Origin: Janthinobacterium lividum
GTDB taxonomy: Bacteria > Pseudomonadota > Gammaproteobacteria > Steroidobacterales > Steroidobacteraceae
Assembly: GCA_943327025.2 (NCBI GenBank)
Contig: CALPVO020000178.1
Location: 1-5,618, forward strand
Length of the DNA stretch: 5,618 nucleotides
Direction of reading: 5' to 3'
Shown here: positions 1 to 5,184 of the stretch, one piece after another
Layout: each line of letters begins with the position of its first letter
How positions within the stretch are numbered: the stretch's first letter is position 1
Notes under the pieces: generated by a model
The model's database searches: none
What the model saw: the letters and a program-made list of their open reading frames with translations, nothing else
What the model was told of the DNA's origin: nothing
Translations under genes and position numbers: made by a program

Positions 1-1490
1 AGCAAGTCGTTCTGCACTACGGCGAGTAACAGCAGCACTGTCAAACCGAGCCCGAACGCGACTACCTGCACCACGCTGCCGGAACCGCGACGCCCGACAT
101 TCGCGAGCCCATAACGCCAAGCACCACCCGTGCCGCGACGCGCCAAAGCCGCCACGCGTACCAACCCCAAACCCGCCAACCACAACACGCCCAGCAGTAG
201 ACCTAAGCCCACGAAGACGCCACCGACGAGCTTGGCGTCCTGCAACATCCACCACAACAGCGCTGCCAGTACACCAACGGCGAACAGTGGCACTGTGAAG
301 AAGCGCAGGGTTGGCGCACCCACGTCTTGGCGCAGAACCCGTAGCACTGGAACAGCACGCAGTTGCAACAACGGCGGCAGCGCGAACCCCAGCAGCATGG
401 CCATGGCCGTGCCAATACCAATCCATGCCGGCCCCCAGGTCGGAGCTGGCAAAGGGCCGGCGAACAAGTCGCGGAGGAACCACGCCAAGACCGTCTGAGC
501 CAGATAGCCAGCCAACACGCCAGCCAAAGCACCAGCAAGTGCAATGAGGCCCAACTGCCACAGGCCCGTGAGCAATACGAAGCGCTGCGGTGCGCCCATG
601 CACTTCATGAGCGCGGCGAGATCCAGATGCCGCGCGGTGTAACGCCGCGCAGCCATCGCCACGGCAACGGCGCACAGAAGCACGGTCGCCAAAGCAGCGA
701 GCGACAAGAAGCGCTGTGCACGATCGAGGCTACCCTGCAATTGCTGGCTGGACTCTCCCAAAGCCACCAACCGTACGGCTGCCGTCTTGCGCGGCTCGAG
801 CCAAGCCCGGAACGCTGCTACCTGCGCTGGATTACCAGCGTAGAGTTGGACGAAGCTGGCGCGACTACCGTTCTGCAGCAACTGCGTGCCCGGCAAATCC
901 GCCGCTGGCAACAGCACCGTGGGGGCCAAGTCCGCGAAGGCGGCGCCTTGATCGGGGCGATAGTCGAGGACCGCGCTGACCCGAAACTCGCTGGCACCCA
1001 CCTGCAACGTATCGCCAACGCGCAAACCTAGCCGCGCGAGCACCCGCGACTCCACCCACGCCTCACCCGCTTGGGGTAGCGCCGTGGTGCCGCGCGCCAC
1101 GCCGTAGGGCTCCGCCGCCACCCGCAATTGGCCGCGCAGTGGGTAGCCCGCGCTCGTGGCACGCAGCGTCACCAGCAGGTTGTCGTCGCCGTGGAATACC
1201 GCCGTGGCGAACGTCGTGAGGCTGGCTGTCTGCAAACCACGCTGCTGCGCTGCTACGAGCCAATCCGGTGACAAGGGACGGGACGACTCGACGCGCAAAT
1301 CTGCAGCCAACAACTCCGCGGCCTGCAGTTCCACCGCACGCGCGACGCGATTGGTAAAGAACGAAACCGCCGTCAGCGCCGCCACGGCCACCACCAGTGC
1401 GCCAGCCAGCACGGCCAGCTCGCCGGCGCGCCAGTCGCGCCAGAGATGACGAGTGGCGAAGCGCAACCAATGCCGCGAACGCAAACTCAC
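1..1490 (-). CDS. ybbP: YbbP-like FtsX/MacB-family ABC transporter permease (partial, 3' end outside window)
   Basis: This is the membrane subunit of the YbbAP-type ABC transporter, which is thought to act on envelope substrates rather than as a classical importer. The frame is open from a GTG at 1490 to the window edge (496 full codons; E. coli YbbP is about 800 aa, so roughly 60% is present). Visible in order: a first transmembrane helix (about residues 26-46), a periplasmic MacB-like domain (about 47-258), and an FtsX core with helices near 260-280, 305-337 and 352-373, including a cytoplasmic loop with DLAALMKCMGA (290-300). Further hydrophobic segments lie near 397-414, 420-445 and 470-490. 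The segments QRGLQTASLTTFAT and SLDRAQRFLSLAAL recall E. coli YbbP. GTG is chosen because GTGA overlaps the TGA of ybbA, suggesting translational coupling; no nearby in-frame ATG exists and the Shine-Dalgarno is weak. The family is secure; the exact substrate is unknown. Confidence 0.9.
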   Translation of the reverse strand, partial: MSLRSRHWLRFATRHLWRDWRAGELAVLAGALVVAVAALTAVSFFTNRVARAVELQAAELLAADLRVESSRPLSPDWLVAAQQRGLQTASLTTFATAVFHGDDNLLVTLRATSAGYPLRGQLRVAAEPYGVARGTTALPQAGEAWVESRVLARLGLRVGDTLQVGASEFRVSAVLDYRPDQGAAFADLAPTVLLPAADLPGTQLLQNGSRASFVQLYAGNPAQVAAFRAWLEPRKTAAVRLVALGESSQQLQGSLDRAQRFLSLAALATVLLCAVAVAMAARRYTARHLDLAALMKCMGAPQRFVLLTGLWQLGLIALAGALAGVLAGYLAQTVLAWFLRDLFAGPLPAPTWGPAWIGIGTAMAMLLGFALPPLLQLRAVPVLRVLRQDVGAPTLRFFTVPLFAVGVLAALLWWMLQDAKLVGGVFVGLGLLLGVLWLAGLGLVRVAALARRGTGGAWRYGLANVGRRGSGSVVQVVAFGLGLTVLLLLAVVQNDL

Positions 1491-2179
1491 GCCGCTACCG
1501 TCAGCGTATCGGCCACCAATTTCCCGGCCGCCAACTCAAGCACGCGGCCGCAGCGTGCGGCCAAGGTGCGGTCGTGCGTTACCAGGACCAGCGTGGTTCC
1601 TGCCTCGCGGTTCAGCGCGAATAACAGGTCCACTACACGCAAGCCGGTGGCAGCATCGAGGTTGCCGGTAGGTTCATCGGCGAACAGCACTTGTGGTCGT
1701 GTCACAAACGCCCGCGCCAAAGCCACACGCTGCTGCTCACCGCCGGACAGTTGGCGCGGGTAATGCCCCGCACGCTCCGCAAGGCCGACACGAGATAACG
1801 CCTCGGCCGCGACCACGCGGGCCGCGGAATCGCCGCGCAGTTCCAAAGGCAGCATGACGTTTTCAAGTGCAGTTAGTGCGGGCACCAAGTGAAAGGCCTG
1901 GAACACGAAACCGACACGGTCGGCGCGCAAGGCGGCGCGGCCATCTTCGTCCAGCGCGGAGAGCGACTGTCCGGCCAGCAAAACCGCACCTTGCGTCGGC
2001 ACGTCCAGCCCGGCCAATAGCCCGAGCAAAGTGCTCTTGCCGGCACCCGAGGCCCCCACGATCGCCACCGTCTCCCCAGCAGCCAACTGGAAACCGACAT
2101 GGTCGAGGATGGTCAGCGTTCCTTCCGGACTGCTAACCTGCTGCGTCACTTCTTTGGCTTCAAGCACCGTGGTGGTCAT
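1487..2179 (-). CDS. ybbA: YbbA-like ABC transporter ATP-binding protein (LolD/MacB class)
   Basis: This 230-aa cytoplasmic ATPase powers the YbbP permease encoded immediately downstream. All nucleotide-binding motifs are intact: Walker A GASGAGKST (42-50), Q-loop Gln94 in FVFQAFHLVP, signature LSGGEQQ (144-150), Walker B VLFADEP (164-170) with catalytic Glu169, D-loop NLD (173-175) and switch His202 in VTHD. The length matches E. coli YbbA, and stretches such as RVGFVFQ, LSGGEQQRVALARAF and LFADEPTGNLD are shared with it. LolD and MacB ATPase domains are related, but the divergent tesA and the downstream YbbP-type permease favour YbbA. The ATG at 2179 is preceded by GGGAAC, a modest ribosome binding site. 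The gene shares its start tetranucleotide with tesA on the other strand, so its promoter must lie inside tesA; a TATAAC on the minus strand at 2252-2247 is one possible -10, without a clear -35. Confidence 0.95.
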   Translation of the reverse strand: MTTTVLEAKEVTQQVSSPEGTLTILDHVGFQLAAGETVAIVGASGAGKSTLLGLLAGLDVPTQGAVLLAGQSLSALDEDGRAALRADRVGFVFQAFHLVPALTALENVMLPLELRGDSAARVVAAEALSRVGLAERAGHYPRQLSGGEQQRVALARAFVTRPQVLFADEPTGNLDAATGLRVVDLLFALNREAGTTLVLVTHDRTLAARCGRVLELAAGKLVADTLTVAA

Positions 2180-2180
2180 G
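2177..2180. other. CATG shared by the two divergent start codons of tesA and ybbA
   Basis: The palindrome CATG supplies ATG for tesA on the plus strand (2178-2180) and ATG for ybbA on the minus strand (2179-2177). With these starts there is no intergenic DNA between the genes. The ybbA start is well supported by homology. The tesA start is supported by the signal peptide that begins here, but in-frame GTG codons at 2169 and 2172 are alternatives and would make the coding regions overlap slightly. Confidence 0.65.
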
Positions 2181-2837
2181 CTGTTCCCATTTTCTTCGAG
2201 CCTACGCCGGTCTTGGCGGTCGCTTCTGTCAGTTGGCCTGCTGTTGGTTATACCGCTGGGGTACGCTGCAGTTCCGCCAACCGCGGCTAACGCGCCGAAA
2301 ATCCTGGTGCTGGGCGATTCGCTCAGCGCCGGTTATGGCATCGACGTCCGGCGCAGTTGGGTCGCCCTGCTGCAGCAGCAGTTGCGGAAGGCAGGTTACG
2401 GGCATGTCGTGGTCAACGCCAGTGTCAGCGGCGAAACCAGCGCCGGTGCGCTGGCACGCCTGCCACGCGCGCTCCAATTGCACCGCCCCGTCGTGGTCAT
2501 CATCGAATTGGGGGGTAACGACGGCCTGCGGGCCCTGCCTCCCGCGGACCTCCAGCGCAATCTGGCTGCCATAGCCCGCGCCTCGCGTGCGGCCGGCGCC
2601 AAACCCATGCTGTTGGGCATGCAATTGCCGCCGAACTATGGTCCCGAGTACACGCGCCGCTTCGCCGCCGCCTACCCAGCCGTGGCCAAGGCAGAACGCA
2701 CCACTTTGGTGCCGTTTTTTCTGGAAGGCATCGCTACGCAACCCGCCATGTTCCAGGCCGATGGCATCCACCCCGTGGAGGCAGCGCAACCCCGGTTACT
2801 GCAGAACCTCTGGCCAGCGCTACAGAAGCTGCTTTAA
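2178..2837 (+). CDS. tesA: TesA-type periplasmic SGNH/GDSL acyl-CoA thioesterase I / lysophospholipase / arylesterase
   Basis: TesA is a multifunctional periplasmic hydrolase that cleaves acyl thioesters and esters (thioesterase I, protease I and lysophospholipase L1 in E. coli). The 219-aa precursor has a signal peptide: arginine-rich n-region (10-14), hydrophobic core about 15-29, likely cleavage near GYA-A (30/31). SGNH blocks are complete: block I GDSLSAGYG (46-54) with nucleophile Ser48, block II NASVSGETS (80-88) with oxyanion Gly85, block III LGGNDGLR (111-118) with Asn114, and block V DGIHP (195-199) with Asp195 and His198. Spacing follows E. coli TesA except for about 3 extra residues between blocks I and II. 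The frame is open upstream to 2031, but those codons lie opposite ybbA and precede the signal peptide, so ATG 2178 is preferred. Its Shine-Dalgarno is poor. Divergence from ybbAP is the conserved E. coli arrangement. Confidence 0.93.
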   Translation: MLFPFSSSLRRSWRSLLSVGLLLVIPLGYAAVPPTAANAPKILVLGDSLSAGYGIDVRRSWVALLQQQLRKAGYGHVVVNASVSGETSAGALARLPRALQLHRPVVVIIELGGNDGLRALPPADLQRNLAAIARASRAAGAKPMLLGMQLPPNYGPEYTRRFAAAYPAVAKAERTTLVPFFLEGIATQPAMFQADGIHPVEAAQPRLLQNLWPALQKLL

Positions 2838-2891
2838 AGCGGCGCGGCGGCGGCGATGAATTCTGGCGCTTTCTACCGCGCGCGCGCAGAA

Positions 2892-2917
2892 CTGGTTTGC
2901 CGGACAGGTTTACCGGC
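2892..2917 (+). repeat. Imperfect 13-bp tandem repeat upstream of fadD
   Basis: Two adjacent 13-bp units match at 10 of 13 positions; their shared cores are GGTTTGCCGG (2894-2903) and GGTTTACCGG (2907-2916), differing at one base. Tandem half-sites of this kind can be binding sites for a transcription factor, but no named operator is recognised. Confidence 0.5.
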
Positions 2918-2928
2918 GCCTGCAGGCG
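2917..2928. repeat. 12-bp perfect palindrome CGCCTGCAGGCG, copy 1
   Basis: Perfect inverted repeat CGCCTG/CAGGCG lying 68 bp before the fadD start. An identical copy is found at 5142-5153 upstream of the RND adaptor gene. Confidence 0.75.
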
Positions 2929-2949
2929 TTGTACTGTGCCACCTACATC

Positions 2950-2969
2950 CGACGCGACATTTTGCGTCG
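2950..2969 (+). other. Hairpin CGACGC / GCGTCG in the fadD leader
   Basis: A perfect 6-bp stem (2950-2955 with 2964-2969) closes an 8-nt loop containing TTTT. A shifted pairing GCGAC/GTCGC (2954-2958 with 2966-2970) and a partial palindrome TTTGCG-N3-CACAAA (2961-2975) overlap it. There is no T-run after it, so it is a poor terminator. Its position about 18 bp before the Shine-Dalgarno suggests an operator or an mRNA leader structure. Confidence 0.4.
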
Positions 2970-2987
2970 CACAAATACAAGACTGGC

Positions 2988-2993
2988 AGGTGA
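2988..2993 (+). promoter_or_regulatory. Ribosome binding site that fixes the TTG start of fadD
   Basis: AGGTGA sits 3 nt before the TTG at 2997 (6 nt from its GG pair). It is the only good Shine-Dalgarno here and supports the TTG start, since no in-frame ATG aligns with the N-terminus expected for FadD. Confidence 0.65.
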
Positions 2994-2996
2994 CCC

Positions 2997-4700
2997 TTGG
3001 ACCGCTACTGGCTACCGCACTACCCCGCCAACGTGCCCCATGACATCAATCCCAGCGAATACGCTTCGCTGCGTGAGCTGATTGACAAAGGCTGTCTCGA
3101 ACATGCGGACAAGCCGGCCTATTCGAACATGGGCACCACGCTCACCTTCCGCGAACTGGACGCACGCTCGCGCGCCTTTGGCGCTTGGCTGCAGCGGGAA
3201 GCTGGCCTCAAGAAGGGCGACCGCATTGCCCTGATGATGCCGAATATTCTGCAGTACCCCATCGCGCTATTTGGCGCGCTGCGCGCTGGCCTGACGGTGG
3301 TAAACACGAACCCTCTGTACACCGCCCGTGAACTGGAACACCAACTGAAGGACAGCGGCGCTCGCGCCATCGTGGTGTTCGAAAACGCGGCGCATGTGCT
3401 TGAAGAAGTCATCGACGAAACGGCCGTGGAAACCGTCATCGTTACCGGCGTTGGCGATCTGCTGTCGTTCCCGAAATCGGCCATCGTGAATTTTGTCCTG
3501 CGCTACGTACGCAACGCCGTGAAGCCCTTCCAATTGCCCGGCGCCGTGCGCTTCACTGAAGTGCTGCAGCAAGGCAAGTGGGTAGATCTCGAAGCGGTTC
3601 CGCTCGGGCACGCGGATGTCGCCTTCCTGCAGTACACCGGCGGCACCACCGGTGTGTCCAAGGGCGCTATCCTCACCCACCGCAATCTCGTCTCGAACCT
3701 GCTGCAGACGCATGCTTGGCTCGCGCAGTACGAGATGCCGGCACAGTCACCCGTGGTGCTGTGCGCGCTGCCGCTGTACCACATCTACGCACTCACCTCT
3801 TGCGCCCTGTCGTGGTTGGTCACCGGTGGGCACAACGTCCTCATCACGAACCCGCGTGACATGCCCGGCTTCGTGAAGGAACTTAAAGCACACCGCTTCA
3901 ACGTGATGTATGGCGTGAACACGCTCTACAACGGTTTGCTGCATACGCCCGGCATTGAAACTGTCGATTTCAGCGGCTTGCTGAGCTGCAACGCCGGTGG
4001 CATGGCGCTGCAAGGCGCAGTGGCGCAGAAGTGGGAGAAGCTCACCGGTTGCATGCTCGGCCAGGGCTGGGGCCTCACGGAAACCTCACCAGTGGCCACC
4101 GTCATGCCGAAGGATATGCCGTTCAACGGCTCCATCGGCCTGCCGGTTCCCAGCACGGAAATTTCCATCCGCGATGACGACGGCAACGAATTGCCGGTGG
4201 GCGGGCATGGCGAGATTTGCGTGCGTGGCCCGCAAGTGATGGCTGGCTACTGGAACCGCCCCGATGAGACGGCGAAGGTGATGTTCCCTGACGGCTGGCT
4301 GCGCACCGGCGATATCGGTCGCATGGACGACAACGGCTTTACTTACATCGAAGACCGCAAGAAAGACATGATTCTGGTGAGCGGGTTCAACGTCTACCCG
4401 AACGAAGTGGAAGGCGTCGTGGCGCAACACCCGAGCGTGGTGGAAGTGGCCGCTGTGGCACAAGCAGACGAACACTCAGGCGAAGTGGTCGCGCTGTTCG
4501 TGGTCCGCAAAGACCCCGCCCTCACCCCTGAAGCGGTCATCGCGTTCGCACGAATAGAACTAACGGGCTACAAGGTGCCAAGGCACGTGTATTTCCGCAG
4601 CGAATTGCCGAAGACGAATGTCGGCAAGATTCTGCGCCGCTCGCTGCGCGATGAACTGCGTGACCAGCTGCGCCGCCAAGCGCTGCTGGCGGATGCGTAA
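2997..4700 (+). CDS. fadD: Long-chain fatty acid-CoA ligase (acyl-CoA synthetase, FadD)
   Basis: FadD activates free fatty acids: fatty acid + ATP + CoA gives acyl-CoA + AMP + PPi, at the inner face of the cytoplasmic membrane, feeding beta-oxidation. The 567-aa product matches the length of E. coli FadD (561) and is collinear with it from YPANVPHDINPSEY at the N-terminus onward. Adenylate-forming motifs are intact: P-loop YTGGTTGVSKG (213-223), ALPLYHIYAL (257-266), A5 GWGLTE (357-362; E. coli has Tyr in place of Trp358), GWLRTGD (433-439) with Asp439, the FACS signature DRKKDMILVSGFNVYPNE (453-470), and A10 PKTNVGKILRR (538-548) with catalytic Lys544. The start is TTG, as is also known for E. 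coli fadD. It lies 159 bp after tesA on the same strand, so TesA-released fatty acids could be its substrate. No FadR or PsrA operator is recognised upstream. Confidence 0.96.
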   Translation: MDRYWLPHYPANVPHDINPSEYASLRELIDKGCLEHADKPAYSNMGTTLTFRELDARSRAFGAWLQREAGLKKGDRIALMMPNILQYPIALFGALRAGLTVVNTNPLYTARELEHQLKDSGARAIVVFENAAHVLEEVIDETAVETVIVTGVGDLLSFPKSAIVNFVLRYVRNAVKPFQLPGAVRFTEVLQQGKWVDLEAVPLGHADVAFLQYTGGTTGVSKGAILTHRNLVSNLLQTHAWLAQYEMPAQSPVVLCALPLYHIYALTSCALSWLVTGGHNVLITNPRDMPGFVKELKAHRFNVMYGVNTLYNGLLHTPGIETVDFSGLLSCNAGGMALQGAVAQKWEKLTGCMLGQGWGLTETSPVATVMPKDMPFNGSIGLPVPSTEISIRDDDGNELPVGGHGEICVRGPQVMAGYWNRPDETAKVMFPDGWLRTGDIGRMDDNGFTYIEDRKKDMILVSGFNVYPNEVEGVVAQHPSVVEVAAVAQADEHSGEVVALFVVRKDPALTPEAVIAFARIELTGYKVPRHVYFRSELPKTNVGKILRRSLRDELRDQLRRQALLADA

Positions 4701-4730
4701 GCCTCCGCAAGCGTTGCGACAACCGAAGGC
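4701..4730. terminator. Inverted repeat filling the fadD / arsR convergent gap, possible bidirectional terminator
   Basis: The 30 bp between the two stop codons form an imperfect inverted repeat. GCCTCCG (4701-4707) faces CGAAGGC (4724-4730) with one mismatch, which becomes a U-G pair in the minus-strand transcript. An inner stem CGCAA/TTGCG (4706-4710 with 4714-4718) is an alternative fold. No T-run follows on either strand, so it is not a canonical intrinsic terminator. Confidence 0.35.
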
Positions 4731-5066
4731 TCAACGGCAGTAGATGTCTTTCAGGGTGGCCACCACTCGAGCGGCGGGGCCCTCGGTGACCGAGTAGCGG
4801 ATGACCTGACCGCGCCGCTCGGTGGTCACCAGTTCCGCGTCGCGCAGCTTCGCGAGGTGCTGCGACAGTGCTGACTGGCTGAGCGGCACCAGCGCGTTCA
4901 GTTCGCCTACGGACAGAGCGCCGCCACTCAAGTGGCACAAAATCATCAGGCGTTGGGCATTGCCCAGACTGCGCAGCAGGGAGGCGGCCGCCTCGGCATG
5001 CGGCAGCAATTCCTCGGCAACACCAGACGCAGCAATGGGCTCCATGGGTGGATGATAACAGCGCAA
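4731..5066 (-). CDS. ArsR-family winged-helix repressor with SqrR/BigR-type cysteine pair
   Basis: This is a 111-aa dimeric DNA-binding repressor of the ArsR/SmtB family. The winged-helix fold is clear: LLRSLGNAQRLMILCHL (30-46), helix-turn-helix with recognition helix SQSALSQHLAKLRDAELV (63-80), then the wing RRGQVIRYSV (84-93). Cys44 (in LMILC) and Cys110 (in DIYC) are 66 residues apart, the same spacing as the persulfide-sensing cysteines of SqrR, BigR and HlyU; the CXC-type metal site of ArsR/CadC is absent. The TTG at 5066 is preferred because AAGAGG lies 10 nt upstream and because it places the cysteines at nearly the same numbers as in BigR (42/108). An ATG at 5045 gives 104 aa but lacks a ribosome binding site. 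It adds a third Cys3 if TTG is used. Divergent transcription from an RND adaptor gene suggests it represses that gene and itself. A metal or other thiol-reactive inducer cannot be excluded. Confidence 0.9.
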   Translation of the reverse strand: MRCYHPPMEPIAASGVAEELLPHAEAAASLLRSLGNAQRLMILCHLSGGALSVGELNALVPLSQSALSQHLAKLRDAELVTTERRGQVIRYSVTEGPAARVVATLKDIYCR

Positions 5067-5076
5067 AGATTTGTCG

Positions 5077-5082
5077 CCTCTT
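5077..5082 (-). promoter_or_regulatory. Ribosome binding site supporting the TTG start of the ArsR gene
   Basis: AAGAGG on the minus strand lies 10 nt before the TTG at 5066. The competing ATG at 5045 has no purine-rich sequence at a useful distance. Confidence 0.5.
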
Positions 5083-5086
5083 TAAA

Positions 5087-5100
5087 TTAGGTATTGCTAA
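5087..5100. promoter_or_regulatory. Putative ArsR operator, site 1 (TTAG-N6-CTAA)
   Basis: Palindrome TTAG-GTATTG-CTAA in the AT-rich segment between the divergent genes. It overlaps the candidate -35 of the adaptor gene. AT-rich dyads of this size are typical ArsR-family targets, and SqrR/BigR-type proteins bind AT-rich palindromes. Confidence 0.6.
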
Positions 5101-5124
5101 ATTAGCATATTCTAATAATATAAT
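5094..5124 (+). promoter_or_regulatory. Candidate sigma70 promoter of the RND adaptor gene
   Basis: A perfect TATAAT (5119-5124) is preceded by TTGCTA (5094-5099) with a long 19-bp spacer; TAATAT (5116-5121) at 16 bp is a weaker alternative -10. Transcription would start near 5131, giving a leader of about 54 nt. Both putative operator palindromes lie within this promoter, so a bound repressor would block polymerase. The promoter for the ArsR gene should lie in the same AT-rich segment but no clear minus-strand pair stands out. Confidence 0.5.
5101..5116. promoter_or_regulatory. Putative ArsR operator, site 2 (ATTAG-N6-CTAAT)
   Basis: Palindrome ATTAG-CATATT-CTAAT directly following site 1; the two centres are 15 bp apart. 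It occupies the spacer just before the TATAAT at 5119-5124. A further dyad GCTAA-A-TTAGC (5096-5106) is formed by the inner arms of both sites, so alternative dimer registers are possible. Confidence 0.6.
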
Positions 5125-5141
5125 CTCCAACCCGGCCCGCC

Positions 5142-5153
5142 CGCCTGCAGGCG
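5142..5153. repeat. 12-bp perfect palindrome CGCCTGCAGGCG, copy 2
   Basis: Identical to 2917-2928. Here it lies in the probable 5' leader of the RND adaptor gene, 31 bp before its start codon, where it could form a short stem in the mRNA or bind a dimeric protein. Confidence 0.75.
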
Positions 5154-5174
5154 AAAGCAAGAACCGACCGGTGT

Positions 5175-5179
5175 GGAGA
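5175..5179 (+). promoter_or_regulatory. Ribosome binding site of the RND adaptor gene
   Basis: GGAGA ends 5 nt before the ATG at 5185, a good Shine-Dalgarno that supports this start and the lipoprotein signal that follows. Confidence 0.7.
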
Positions 5180-5184
5180 CAACG

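Larger units (their letters stand above)
2838..2996 (+). promoter_or_regulatory. tesA-fadD intergenic region, probable fadD leader/control region
   Basis: This 159-bp gap has no convincing gene. It contains a GC stretch with alternating CG near 2877-2887, an imperfect tandem 13-bp repeat (2892-2904 and 2905-2917, core GGTTT-R-CCGG), the 12-bp palindrome CGCCTGCAGGCG (2917-2928), and a hairpin at 2950-2969. A TTTACC (2909-2914) 17 bp before TACTGT (2932-2937) is the only promoter-like pair seen and is weak. No intrinsic terminator with a T-run follows tesA, so read-through from tesA into fadD is possible. Confidence 0.4.

Noticed and set aside
363..1031. A 222-codon open frame on the plus strand.
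   Set aside because: It is antisense to ybbP, whose protein matches a known family throughout; the plus-strand product is low-complexity and Arg/Gln/His-rich with no domain.
1063..1470. A 135-codon minus-strand open frame within the start of ybbP.
   Set aside because: Same strand but wrong frame; the product is Gly/Ala/Arg-rich, while the frame beginning at the GTG at 1490 gives a clear YbbP sequence.
2031..2177. N-terminal extension of tesA to an ATG at 2031.
   Set aside because: It would overlap about 150 bp of ybbA coding sequence and place a non-homologous segment in front of a proper signal peptide.
2229..2789. A 186-codon minus-strand open frame opposite tesA.
   Set aside because: TesA on the plus strand has all SGNH catalytic blocks; the antisense product resembles nothing and is a composition artefact.
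2856..2993. A 45-codon open frame (ATG 2856, TGA 2991-2993) ending 3 nt before the fadD start, possible leader peptide.
   Set aside because: No convincing ribosome binding site, no recognisable peptide feature, and its stop merely overlaps the AGGTGA of the fadD ribosome binding site. Conservation in relatives would be needed to revive it.
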